Below the pieces are notes generated by a model. That model ran no database searches. It saw nothing but the letters and a program-made list of their open reading frames with translations, and was not told where the DNA came from. This document shows positions 55,053-63,680 of a stretch of DNA of 64,000 nt, one piece after another; position 1 is the first letter of the stretch, and the number at the start of each line of letters is the position of its first letter. A program made the position numbers and the translations under genes. This stretch comes from Streptomyces sp. Sge12 (GTDB lineage Bacteria; Actinomycetota; Actinomycetes; Streptomycetales; Streptomycetaceae): NCBI RefSeq assembly GCF_002080455.1, contig NZ_CP020555.1:6236501-6300500 (forward strand), written 5' to 3'.

Positions 55053-56402
55053 ATGACCGTCGGTACGAACAGCTCACCGGGGGCCGGAACGACGGCCGGT
55101 GCACCGGTGCCCGCCGCACCCGGCGCCGCCCAGGCCCCGCCGCAGGTCGACGCGCTGTCCGGCGTCCCACCGCAGCCTCCGGCCGGCACCCGCGCGGGCG
55201 GGCCCGCCGACACCGTCCCGGGCCCCCGGGCCGATGCCGCACCCCGCGAGCGCGCCGCCGGTACGCGGCGCTCCGTACCGCTGCAGGCCGGCTCCCCGGC
55301 GCCCGCGACCCGCGCGGCGGCCGGGACGGTCGCGCACGAGGAGGCCCCCGGCGAGGGGCTCGGCTTCGGTATCGACCCCGACAGCCTGCCCGACGGGCTG
55401 GTCGTCGCCGACGACACCGGGCGGGTCATCTGCTTCAACCGCGCCGCCGCCCGGATGACCGCGACCGACCCCGCCCAGGCGCTCGGCCGGCGCATCGACC
55501 GGGCGCTCCCGCTGGAGGATCTCGAAGGCCGCCGCTGGTGGGCCCTGACCGACCCGTACGGGGGCCTCGCCACCCGCCGCGGACAGCCCGAGCGGAACCT
55601 GCTGCTCCCGGGCGGGCGCGAGGTGCTGGTGTCCGCCAGCTACATCCGTACGCATCCCACCGGCCCGCTGCGCCGCCTCGTGGTCACCCTGCGCGGCACC
55701 GAGGCCCGCCGCCGCACCGAACGCAGCCACGCCGAGCTGATCGCCACCGTCGCCCACGAGCTGCGCTCGCCGCTGACCTCGGTCAAGGGGTTCACGGCCA
55801 CCCTGCTCGCCAAGTGGGAGCGGTTCACGGACGACCAGAAGCGGCTGATGCTGGAGACCGTCGACGCCGATGCCAACCGCGTCACCCGCCTCATCGCCGA
55901 ACTCCTCGACATCTCCCGCATCGACTCCGGCCGCCTGGAGGTGCGCCGGCAGCCGGTGGACATCGCCACCGCCGTCGGCCGCCACGTACAGGCGCTCACC
56001 GCGAACGGGCAGGCCCCCGAGCGGTTCCTCGTGAGTGTCAGCCGCCCGCTCCCCGATCTGTGGGCCGATCCGGACAAGATCGACCAGATCCTCGGCAACC
56101 TCCTCGAAAATGCGGTGCGCCACGGCGAGGGAACGGTCACCATCGAGGTGTCGCCGCATGAGAAGGGAACCGCCGTCACCGTGTCCGACGAAGGCCCCGG
56201 GATCCCCGAGGAGTCGATGGGCCGCGTCTTCACCCGCTTCTGGCGGGGGAGCAAGCGCGGCGGCACCGGCCTGGGCCTGTACATCGTCAAGGGCATCGTG
56301 GAGGCCCACGGCGGGACCATCACGGTCGGCCGCGGCCCCGGCGGCGGCGCCGAGTTCCGATTTATCCTGCCCGTGAGCGCCCCCGCGTACCTCACGCAGT
56401 AG
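55053..56402 (+). CDS. PAS-domain sensor histidine kinase (cytoplasmic)
   Basis: A 449-residue kinase without membrane helices. After a Pro/Ala-rich disordered N-terminus (about 1-100) comes a PAS domain (about 110-205; LPDGLVVADDTGRVICFNRAAARM is typical), then HisKA with H-box VAHELRSPLTSVKGF (near 230), N-box ILGNLLENAVRHG, G1 DEGPGIP and G2 GGTGLGLYIV. It should phosphorylate a response regulator after sensing a soluble signal. No cognate regulator is adjacent; the NarL-type regulator at 3.2 kb is unlinked. It lies 55 bases after the methyltransferase gene and 153 before pheS. ATG at 55053. Confidence 0.92.
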   Translation: MTVGTNSSPGAGTTAGAPVPAAPGAAQAPPQVDALSGVPPQPPAGTRAGGPADTVPGPRADAAPRERAAGTRRSVPLQAGSPAPATRAAAGTVAHEEAPGEGLGFGIDPDSLPDGLVVADDTGRVICFNRAAARMTATDPAQALGRRIDRALPLEDLEGRRWWALTDPYGGLATRRGQPERNLLLPGGREVLVSASYIRTHPTGPLRRLVVTLRGTEARRRTERSHAELIATVAHELRSPLTSVKGFTATLLAKWERFTDDQKRLMLETVDADANRVTRLIAELLDISRIDSGRLEVRRQPVDIATAVGRHVQALTANGQAPERFLVSVSRPLPDLWADPDKIDQILGNLLENAVRHGEGTVTIEVSPHEKGTAVTVSDEGPGIPEESMGRVFTRFWRGSKRGGTGLGLYIVKGIVEAHGGTITVGRGPGGGAEFRFILPVSAPAYLTQ

Positions 56403-56555
56403 CCCTGCGGAGAGTCTCGGCAGGCGGCCCACGGGCTCCTCAACCCCCAGCGACCTTTAGACTCGTCCTTTGGCACCTTTGTGTCCTTGTGCCGAGCGCG
56501 TCCTGCGCGTCGCGCGGGGGACCCAACCAGCCAGCCATCGGAAGTACGGGAAGAG

Positions 56556-57683
56556 ATGTCGGCACCGAACAAGTCGTACGACCCTGTCGAGGTCGAGGCA
56601 CTGAAACCGGAAGAGATCGAGCGCATGCGGGACGAGGCGCTCGCCGCCTTCGCGTCCGCCGGCGACCTCGACGCGCTGCGTGAGGCGAAGACCGCGCACA
56701 TGGGCGACCGCTCGCCCCTGGCGCTCGCCAACCGCGAGATCGGCGCGCTGCCCCCGCAGGCCAAGGCCGAGGCGGGTAAGCGCGTGGGCCAGGCCCGCGG
56801 CGCCGTGAACAAGGCCTTCGGGGCCCGCACGGTCGCGCTCGAGGCGGAGCGCGACGAGCGGGTGCTGGTCGAGGAGGCCGTGGACGTCACGCTGCCCTAC
56901 GACCGCGTCCCCGCCGGCGCCCGGCACCCTCTGACCACGCTGATGGACCGCATCGCGGACATCTTCGTGGCCATGGGGTACGAGGTCGCCGAGGGGCCGG
57001 AGGTGGAGGCCGAGTGGTTCAACTTCGACGCCCTCAACTTCACGCCCGACCACCCGGCGCGCCAGATGCAGGACACCTTCTTCGTCCAGGGGCCCGAGGG
57101 CACCCAGGGCGACGAGTCCGGCGTCGTGCTGCGCACCCACACCTCCCCGGTGCAGGCGCGCTCGCTGCTGGAGCGCAAGCCGCCCGTCTACATCGTCTGC
57201 CCGGGCCGGGTGTACCGCACCGATGAGCTCGACGCGACGCACACCCCCGTCTTCCACCAGGTCGAGCTGCTGGCCGTGGACGAGGGCCTGACCATGGCCG
57301 ACCTCAAGGGCACCATGGACCACATGGTCCAGGAGCTCTTCGGCGAGGGCACCACCACGCGGCTGCGCCCGCACTTCTTCCCCTTCACCGAGCCGTCCGC
57401 CGAGATGGACATGCAGTGCTACGTGTGCCGCGGTGAATCGGTGGGCAACCCCGACCGCCCGTGCCGTACCTGCTCCAGCGAGGGCTGGATCGAGCTCGGC
57501 GGCTGCGGCATGGTCAACCCCAAGGTGCTCACCGCCTGCGGTGTGGACCCCGAGAAGTACAGCGGGTTCGCCTTCGGGTTCGGCATCGAACGGATGCTGA
57601 TGTTCCGCCACAACGTCGAAGACATGCGAGACATGGTCGAGGGTGACGTGCGTTTCACCCGGCCGTTCGGGAGTGAGATCTGA
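56556..57683 (+). CDS. pheS: Phenylalanyl-tRNA synthetase alpha subunit
   Basis: A 375-residue catalytic subunit of the (alpha-beta)2 enzyme that charges tRNA-Phe. Seen: N-terminal coiled coil (about 10-95), class II motif 1 region HPLTTLMDRIADIFVAMGYEVAEGPEVE, motif 2 FRTDELDATHTPVFHQVELLAVD-type VYRTDELDATHTPVFHQ, and motif 3 GFAFGFGIERMLMFRH. ATG at 56556 with GGGAAGAG upstream. The stop overlaps the pheT start by one base (TGATG). Upstream, 56403-56555 shows a small GGCAC hairpin but no clear leader peptide or T-box. Confidence 0.97.
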   Translation: MSAPNKSYDPVEVEALKPEEIERMRDEALAAFASAGDLDALREAKTAHMGDRSPLALANREIGALPPQAKAEAGKRVGQARGAVNKAFGARTVALEAERDERVLVEEAVDVTLPYDRVPAGARHPLTTLMDRIADIFVAMGYEVAEGPEVEAEWFNFDALNFTPDHPARQMQDTFFVQGPEGTQGDESGVVLRTHTSPVQARSLLERKPPVYIVCPGRVYRTDELDATHTPVFHQVELLAVDEGLTMADLKGTMDHMVQELFGEGTTTRLRPHFFPFTEPSAEMDMQCYVCRGESVGNPDRPCRTCSSEGWIELGGCGMVNPKVLTACGVDPEKYSGFAFGFGIERMLMFRHNVEDMRDMVEGDVRFTRPFGSEI

Positions 57684-60211
57684 TGCGCGTCCCGCTTTCC
57701 TGGCTGCGGGAGTACGTCGACCTCCCCGCGGGCGAAACCGGCCGTGACGTGGCCGCCAAGCTGGTCGACGCCGGCCTCGAGGTCGAGACCGTCGAGCAGC
57801 TCGGCGGCGGCCTCAAGGGCCCGCTCGTCGTCGGCCAGGTGCTGACCATCGAGGAGCTGGAGGGCTTCCGCAAGCCGATCCGCTTCTGCACGGTCGACGT
57901 CGGCTCCGCCAACGGCACCGGTGAGCCGCAGGAGATCGTCTGCGGCGCCCGCAACTTCGCCGTCGGCGACAAGGTCGTCGTGGTCCTGCCGGGCGCGGTC
58001 CTGCCCGGCGACTTCGCGATCGCCTCGCGCAAGACCTACGGCCGCACCTCGCACGGCATGATCTGCTCCGGCGACGAGCTGGGCATGGGCGACGACGGCA
58101 CGCACGGCATCATCGTGCTGCCGCACGAGCACGAGGTCGGTACCGACGCGATCGAGCTGCTCCAGCTCGTCGACGAGGTCCTCGACATCGACATCACCCC
58201 GGACCGCGGCTACTGCATGTCCATGCGCGGTGTCGCCCGCGAGGCGGCCACCGCCTACGGCCTGCCGCTGCGCGACCCGGCGCTGCTCGACGTGCCCCAG
58301 CCGAACTCGTACGGCTACCCGGTCAAGGTCGACGACCCGGCCGGCTGCGACCGGTTCACCGCCCGCACGGTGACCGGCCTCGACCCCGACGCGCGCTCCC
58401 CGATCTGGCTGACCCGCCGCCTGCAGAAGGCGGGCATGCGCCCGATCTCGCTCGCCGTGGACATCACCAACTACGTGATGCTGGAGCTCGGCCAGCCGCT
58501 GCACGCCTACGACCGCTCCAGCATCGACGGCACCATCGGTGTCCGCCGTGCCGAGCAGGGCGAGAAGTTCACCACCCTCGACGGCGTCAAGCGCACGCTG
58601 GACGCCGAGGACCTGGTGATCACCGACAACAGCGGGCCGATCGGTCTCGCCGGTGTCATGGGCGGCGCCAACACCGAGATCGCCGACTCCGTCACCGACC
58701 CCGAAACCGGACAGGTCACGGGGACCACGGACGTCGTCATCGAGGCCGCGCACTTCGACTCCGTGTCGATCTCGCGCACCGCCCGCCGTCTGAAGCTGTC
58801 CTCGGAGGCCTCCAAGCGCTTCGAGCGGGGCGTCGACCCGCAGGCCGCCGCCGCGGCCGCACAGCGGACCGTCGACCTGCTCGTGCTCCTCGCGGGCGGC
58901 ACCGCCGAGGCCGGCGTCACCCAGATCATCGCTCCGGGCGCCCCGCGCACCATCGCGATGAGCGCGGACCACCCGGACCGGGTCGCGGGCATGGAGTACG
59001 GCCGCGAGACCGTCGTGCGCCGCCTCCAGGAGATCGGCTGCGACGTCTACGGCCAGGACGAGCTCGTCGTCACGGTCCCGTCGTGGCGGCCCGACCTCGC
59101 CGAGCCCAACGACCTCGCCGAAGAGGTCATCCGGCTGGAGGGCTACGGGAACCTCCCGTCGACCCTCCCGCAGGTGCCCTCCGGCCGCGGTCTGACCGCC
59201 CGCCAGCAGCTGCACCGCCGCGTCGGCCGCGCGCTGGCCGGCTCGGGCTACGTCGAGGCGCTCAGCTACCCGTTCATCGGCGAGGGCGTCTTCGACCAGC
59301 TCCAGCTCCCGGCGCACGATGCCGCGCGCCAGGTCGTCAAGCTGGTCAACCCGATCTCCGACGAGGAGCCGGCGCTGCGCACCACGCTGCTGCCGGGTCT
59401 GCTCGGCGCGCTGCGCCGCAACGACAGCCGGGGCAGCCACGACCTCGCGCTCTTCGAGACCGGCTCGGTCTTCCGCGCGGCCGCCCGGCCGGGTGTCGCC
59501 GTACGGCTGCCCGTCGACCGGCGTCCCACGGACGAGGAGATCGCCACCCTGAACGCGGCCCTGCCCGCGCAGCCGCGGTACGCCGCGGTCGTGCTGGCCG
59601 GTGCCCGCGAGCAGGCCGGCTGGTGGGGCAAGGGCCGCCCGGCCGACTGGGCGGACGCCGTCCAGGCCGCCCGCGCGCTCGCCGTCGAGGCGGGCGCCGA
59701 GCTGGTCGTCCGCCAGGGCCAGTACGGTCCCTGGCACCCGGGCCGCTGCGCCGAGCTGGTCGTCACCGTCGACGGGGTCGAGCAGGTCATCGGCCACGCC
59801 GGTGAGCTGCACCCGCGGGTGGTCAAGGCGATGGGCCTGCCGGCCCGCACCAGCGCGATGGAGCTCGACCTGGACCGCCTCGCGGCGGCCGGTGGCGAGG
59901 CCCTGCAAGCGCCCCGGATCTCCTCCTTCCCGGTGGCGACCCAGGACGTGGCGCTGATCGTCGACGCCTCCGTCCCGGCGTCCGCGGTGGAGGCCGCCCT
60001 GCGCAAGGGTGCGGGCGAACTCCTCGAATCGCTGCGGCTGTTCGACGTGTTCACCGGTGAGCAGGTCGGCGAGGGCAAGAAGTCCCTGGCCTACGCGCTG
60101 CGCTTCCGCGCGGCCGACCGGACGCTGACCGCCGAGGAGTCCACGGCTGCGCGTGACGCGGCGGTGGCCCTGGCGGGCGAGCGGACCGGGGCCGTGCTCC
60201 GGGGCGCGTAA
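57683..60211 (+). CDS. pheT: Phenylalanyl-tRNA synthetase beta subunit
   Basis: An 842-residue subunit with the full modular layout: tRNA-binding domain near 40-150 (VGQVLTIEELEGFRKPIRFCTVDVG, EIVCGARNFAVGDKVVVVLPGAVLPG), B3/B4 editing domain near 210-400, B5 domain near 410-480, a catalytic-like core and the C-terminal ferredoxin-fold anticodon domain (ISSFPVATQDVALIVDASVPASAVEAALRKGAGELL, near 745-780). It is translated coupled to pheS through TGATG. A strong terminator follows 16 bases after the stop. Confidence 0.97.
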   Translation: MRVPLSWLREYVDLPAGETGRDVAAKLVDAGLEVETVEQLGGGLKGPLVVGQVLTIEELEGFRKPIRFCTVDVGSANGTGEPQEIVCGARNFAVGDKVVVVLPGAVLPGDFAIASRKTYGRTSHGMICSGDELGMGDDGTHGIIVLPHEHEVGTDAIELLQLVDEVLDIDITPDRGYCMSMRGVAREAATAYGLPLRDPALLDVPQPNSYGYPVKVDDPAGCDRFTARTVTGLDPDARSPIWLTRRLQKAGMRPISLAVDITNYVMLELGQPLHAYDRSSIDGTIGVRRAEQGEKFTTLDGVKRTLDAEDLVITDNSGPIGLAGVMGGANTEIADSVTDPETGQVTGTTDVVIEAAHFDSVSISRTARRLKLSSEASKRFERGVDPQAAAAAAQRTVDLLVLLAGGTAEAGVTQIIAPGAPRTIAMSADHPDRVAGMEYGRETVVRRLQEIGCDVYGQDELVVTVPSWRPDLAEPNDLAEEVIRLEGYGNLPSTLPQVPSGRGLTARQQLHRRVGRALAGSGYVEALSYPFIGEGVFDQLQLPAHDAARQVVKLVNPISDEEPALRTTLLPGLLGALRRNDSRGSHDLALFETGSVFRAAARPGVAVRLPVDRRPTDEEIATLNAALPAQPRYAAVVLAGAREQAGWWGKGRPADWADAVQAARALAVEAGAELVVRQGQYGPWHPGRCAELVVTVDGVEQVIGHAGELHPRVVKAMGLPARTSAMELDLDRLAAAGGEALQAPRISSFPVATQDVALIVDASVPASAVEAALRKGAGELLESLRLFDVFTGEQVGEGKKSLAYALRFRAADRTLTAEESTAARDAAVALAGERTGAVLRGA

Positions 60212-60226
60212 CCGCTTCGTGCACCA

Positions 60227-60262
60227 GTGAGGGCCCCTCCGGATCACCGGAGGGGCCCTCAC
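60227..60262 (+). terminator. Terminator after pheT
   Basis: A perfect 16-bp stem, GTGAGGGCCCCTCCGG and its complement, around ATCA, followed by TCATT. Confidence 0.9.
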
Positions 60263-60372
60263 TCATTCGGGTGAGTACCCGGTGGTCCGCGGCGGGGGCC
60301 GGGGGAAGCCCCGCGCGGCGGCCGGTGCTCCGCGACGATCGGCCCGCTGCTCAGCGGCGATCGGCCCGGAAC

Positions 60373-60559
60373 ACGCGCGCCGGGCCCGGTGGATGAGCCC
60401 GGCGCGCGTCCGGCCCGGCCCCTGCCGGGGCGCGGCGACCAACCGGGCGCCGGTGGAGCCGGAACGCGCCGCCCGCCTGCCATGGAGTGTCGGGCAGACA
60501 GCAGAACGGGCGGCGCGGTGACGGGTCGTCGCACTGTACGAGGGGGAGCCGACGACCCG
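60373..60559. repeat. GC-rich inverted repeats in the 495-bp pheT-regulator gap
   Basis: Two hairpins: a perfect 13-bp stem ACGCGCGCCGGGC (60373-60385) with complement at 60397-60409, and a perfect 10-bp stem CGGGTCGTCG (60522-60531) with complement at 60550-60559. GATCGGCCCG also occurs twice near 60339 and 60358. No gene is recognisable between 60212 and 60706. Confidence 0.55.
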
Positions 60560-60641
60560 AGCTACCTCTTGGCGAGGCTCTTCAGTGAAGCGCCTCGAGG
60601 GCTCCGTGCGGCAGAGTGCGCATCGCATTTATGCGCGTACT

Positions 60642-60664
60642 CGGTTCACACCCCGTGTGAACCG
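60642..60664. promoter_or_regulatory. Palindromic operator candidate upstream of the TPR-type regulator
   Basis: CGGTTCACAC-CCC-GTGTGAACCG, perfect 10-bp arms with a 3-bp spacer. TAGCCT at 60674-60679 may be the -10, so the palindrome sits over the -35 region of the regulator gene. A second dyad, GCGCAT-N7-ATGCGC, lies just upstream (60618-60636). Confidence 0.6.
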
Positions 60665-60706
60665 CGCACCCACTAGCCTGAGACGGACGAGCCCTTGGAG
60701 CGGCCC

Positions 60707-62047
60707 ATGCAGCCCAATGTCCTGCTCGACGCCCTCCTCGCCGAGGCGGGTATGTCCCATGCCGGACTCGCCGCGTACGTGAACCAGGCAGGCCGCACCC
60801 GCGGACTCGCCCTGCGCTACGAACACACCGCCGTGACACGGTGGTTGAAGGGCCAGCGGCCCCGGGGGCAGGTCCCCGACCTGATCTGCGAGGTGCTCGG
60901 CGGCCGGCTGCGGCGGACCCTGGGCCTGGACGACATCGGGCTCGGCGCGGCCGACCAGCCGGTTCCGCTGCACGCCTCGCCGCTCAGCGGGTTCGTGGAC
61001 CGGGCCGCCGCCCTGTGGCGCTCGGACGGCCAGGCCCGGCCCCAACTGCTCGCAGCCGGGGCGGTCACCGGGACGCCGGCGGTCATCCCGGTGTGGGAGT
61101 GGGAGAACCCGCCGGAGGACGCCGACGTGTCCCGGGAGGGCCCGAACCCGATCGGTCCCGAGCACATCGAGATCCTGAAGTCCGCCCGCGCCCACTACGA
61201 GCTGATGTACCGCCGGGCCGGCGGCCTGGCCACGCGGGACCGGATCGTCCGCTTCCTTGGCAGTGAGACCGCGCCCATGCTGCGCGGAAGCTACTCCGAC
61301 GACCTGGGGCGCCGGCTGCACCGGGCGACAGGGTCCCTGGTGGCGGTGGCGGGGATCTGCGCCTACGACTCGGACGCCCACGGGCTGGCCCAGCGCTACT
61401 TCCACCAGGCGCTGCGCCTGGCCAAGGCGAGCGGCGACCGCGGGCTCGGGGCCTATGTCATCGCGCTGATAGTCAACCAGTCCCTGCACCTGCGCGAGTA
61501 CCGCCAGGCCGTCGCCTTCGCCGAGGCCGCGCTGCGCGCCGCCGGGCGGCACACCACACCGGCGCTGGCCGCGGACCTCCACGCCATGCAGGCCAAGGCG
61601 TACGCCCAGCTCGGCGACACCGGGGCGGCGCTGGCCTGCATCCGCAAGGCGGAGGCGGCCGCCGAGCGGATCCGCCCGGGCAGCGAGCCGGACGAGACCG
61701 GCTACGTACAGCCGGGGCTCGTCAACGTGCAGGTCGCCGAGGCGCTGCTCAGCCTGGGCGATCTGGAAGCCGCGCGGGTGCACGCGACCGCGGCCGTCGG
61801 CACCCCCGCGCACGACCGCGGGCGGGTGCACCGGCTGGCGATGCTGTGCGAGATCCAGCTGCTCCAGGGGGAGGCGGACCGGGCCGCGGCGTCCGCGGCC
61901 GAGATGGCCGAGCGGGCCAGGGGCATGGAGTCGCTGCGGCTGCGCGACCGGCTGCGGGCGGTCCGCGAACAGCTTCTGACCAGCGGTTGTACCGGCGCGG
62001 AGGAGACCGCGCTGCTCATCGACGGGGCGCTGCGCGTTCCGCTGTGA
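60707..62047 (+). CDS. Streptomycete TPR-type transcriptional regulator
   Basis: A 446-residue cytoplasmic protein. The N-terminus (MQPNVLLDALLAEAGMSHAGLAAYVNQAG) is a weak helix-turn-helix-like region with RYEHTAVTRWLKGQRPRG, as in NsdA-like regulators; residues about 190-430 are helical with tetratricopeptide-like repeats (QRYFHQALRLAKASGDRGLGAY, EYRQAVAFAEAALRAAG, AYAQLGDTGAALACIRKAEAAA). Proteins of this layout control antibiotic production and development in streptomycetes. ATG at 60707 with GGAG upstream; a TTG at 60695 is less likely. The palindrome upstream may be its own operator. Role here is inferred. Confidence 0.82.
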   Translation: MQPNVLLDALLAEAGMSHAGLAAYVNQAGRTRGLALRYEHTAVTRWLKGQRPRGQVPDLICEVLGGRLRRTLGLDDIGLGAADQPVPLHASPLSGFVDRAAALWRSDGQARPQLLAAGAVTGTPAVIPVWEWENPPEDADVSREGPNPIGPEHIEILKSARAHYELMYRRAGGLATRDRIVRFLGSETAPMLRGSYSDDLGRRLHRATGSLVAVAGICAYDSDAHGLAQRYFHQALRLAKASGDRGLGAYVIALIVNQSLHLREYRQAVAFAEAALRAAGRHTTPALAADLHAMQAKAYAQLGDTGAALACIRKAEAAAERIRPGSEPDETGYVQPGLVNVQVAEALLSLGDLEAARVHATAAVGTPAHDRGRVHRLAMLCEIQLLQGEADRAAASAAEMAERARGMESLRLRDRLRAVREQLLTSGCTGAEETALLIDGALRVPL

Positions 62048-62100
62048 CCGGTCAGCTGCTGCCATGTTTGCCACCTACTCGAAAGGAAGGTGGCACTGCC

Positions 62101-62637
62101 GTGCAGTGGATGAACCTGAGTGAGCAGACCGTGTACAAGAACCGATGGTTCGACGTGAATCTCGCCGATGTGGAACTCCCCGACGGCCGGCACCTGGACC
62201 ACTTCGTGATCCGGCTGCGTCCGGTCGCCGTCGCCACGGCCGTCAACGAGGCCAATGAGGTGCTGCTGCTCTGGCGGCACCGCTTCATCACCGACAGCTG
62301 GGGCTGGGAACTGCCCGCCGGGGTGGTCGAGGACGGCGAGGACATCGCGGTCGCGGCGGCCCGCGAGATGGAGGAGGAGTCGGGCTGGCGGCCCGGCCCG
62401 CTCCACCACCTGATGACCGTGGAGCCGTCCAACGGACTGACCGACGCCCGGCACCACCTCTACTGGGCGGACGGAGCCACCCACATCGGGTATCCCGAGG
62501 ACGCTTTCGAGTCCTCGCGCCGGGAGTGGGTCCCGCTCAAACTGGTGCCGGACATGATCGCGCGCGGGGAGATCCCGGCCGCCAACATGGCGGCCGGGCT
62601 GCTCCTGCTGCACCACCTGCGGCTGGGCCGGCCGTAG
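62101..62637 (+). CDS. NUDIX hydrolase
   Basis: A 178-residue pyrophosphohydrolase. The Nudix box is intact: GVVEDGEDIAVAAAREMEEE (G-x5-E-x7-R-E-x2-E-E pattern, near residues 78-100), followed by SGW. The fold around VLLLWRHRFITDSWGWELPAG matches ADP-ribose/sugar pyrophosphatases. GTG at 62101 gives MQWMNLSEQT with AAGGAAGG upstream. It follows the TPR regulator by 53 bases on the same strand. Substrate is a nucleotide-sugar or dinucleotide by family, not determined. Confidence 0.92.
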   Translation: MQWMNLSEQTVYKNRWFDVNLADVELPDGRHLDHFVIRLRPVAVATAVNEANEVLLLWRHRFITDSWGWELPAGVVEDGEDIAVAAAREMEEESGWRPGPLHHLMTVEPSNGLTDARHHLYWADGATHIGYPEDAFESSRREWVPLKLVPDMIARGEIPAANMAAGLLLLHHLRLGRP

Positions 62638-62647
62638 GCGGGGGTGA

Positions 62648-63520
62648 TCAGCCGTACGGGTAGAAGCCCGCGCCCGTCTTGCGGCCCAGGCGGCCGGCGT
62701 CGACCATGCGCTGGAGCAGCGGGGGAGCGGCGTACAGCGGCTCCTTGTACTCGGCGTACATCGAGTCGGCGATCGAGGCGATGGTGTCCAGGCCGATGAG
62801 GTCGGACAGCTTCAGCGGGCCCATCGGGTGGGCGCAGCCCAGCTCCATGCCGTTGTCGATGTCCTCGCGGCTCGCGATGCCCGACTCGAACATCCGGATC
62901 GCGGAGAGCAGGTAGGGCACGAGCAGGGCGTTGACGACGAAGCCGGAACGGTCCTGGGCGCGGACCGCGTGCTTGCCGAGCACGTCCCGCACCAGGGCCT
63001 CTGCGCGCTTGATCGTCTCCTCGCCCGTGGTCAGCGCCGGGATCAGCTCGACGAGCTTCTGCACGGGGGCCGGGTTGAAGAAGTGGATGCCGATGACCTG
63101 GTCCGGCCGCGAGGTCGCGACGGCCAGCTTGACCAGCGGGATCGAGGAGGTGTTGGACGCCAGGATCGCGTCCGGGCGGGTGATCACCTGGTCGAGGACC
63201 TGGAAGATCTCCGTCTTGACCTGCTCGTTCTCGACGACGGCCTCGATGACGAGGTCACGGTCGGCGAACTCGCCGAGGTCGGTGGTGAAGGTGAGGCGGG
63301 CCAGGGCGGCGTCCCGCTCCTCCTCACTGATCTTGCCGCGTTCGGCGGCCTTGGTCAGGGAGTTGTGCAGCCGGGTACGGCCGATCTCCAGGGCTTCGCC
63401 GGTGGTCTCGGCGACCTTGACCTCAAGGCCACTGCGGGCGCACACCTCGGCGATACCCGCGCCCATCTGGCCACAGCCCACTACGCCGACTCGTGTGATG
63501 TCGGAAGGGAGGTCAGTCAC
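62648..63520 (-). CDS. 3-hydroxybutyryl-CoA dehydrogenase
   Basis: A 290-residue NAD(P)-dependent enzyme that interconverts acetoacetyl-CoA and 3-hydroxybutyryl-CoA. Seen: Rossmann GVVGCGQMGAGIAEVCARSGL (about 10-30), VIEAVVENEQVKTEIF, ILASNTSSIPLVKLA, the catalytic His in GIHFFNPAPVQKLVELIP, and the C-terminal domain with NALLVPYLLSAIRMFE and GAGFYPYG. GTG at 63520 with AAAGG upstream gives the family N-terminus; longer starts read into the gap. It is convergent with the NUDIX gene and divergent from the glycosyl hydrolase. In streptomycetes it feeds butyryl- and ethylmalonyl-CoA supply. Confidence 0.94.
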   Translation of the reverse strand: MTDLPSDITRVGVVGCGQMGAGIAEVCARSGLEVKVAETTGEALEIGRTRLHNSLTKAAERGKISEEERDAALARLTFTTDLGEFADRDLVIEAVVENEQVKTEIFQVLDQVITRPDAILASNTSSIPLVKLAVATSRPDQVIGIHFFNPAPVQKLVELIPALTTGEETIKRAEALVRDVLGKHAVRAQDRSGFVVNALLVPYLLSAIRMFESGIASREDIDNGMELGCAHPMGPLKLSDLIGLDTIASIADSMYAEYKEPLYAAPPLLQRMVDAGRLGRKTGAGFYPYG

Positions 63521-63680
63521 TTCGTGCCTTTCGCAGCTCATCCGTCGGCGGGTCCCCCGTACGATTCCGGCGCCCGCCACGCCCCCCGACGTTACTCCCG
63601 ACCTTGCGCGGGGCGGCGGGCCGGGGCGGGCATGCTGGGCGGACATCCTGCAATGTCACTCAGTGAAGTGGAGATGTCAC

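Noticed and set aside
56403..56555. Possible T-box or Phe leader peptide before pheS
   Set aside because: No cluster of Phe codons, no T-box core and no terminator were seen; only a small GGCAC hairpin.
57419..60262. 947-codon minus-strand frame opposite pheT
   Set aside because: Antisense to a clear synthetase gene; composition only reflects the third-position G/C bias of pheT.
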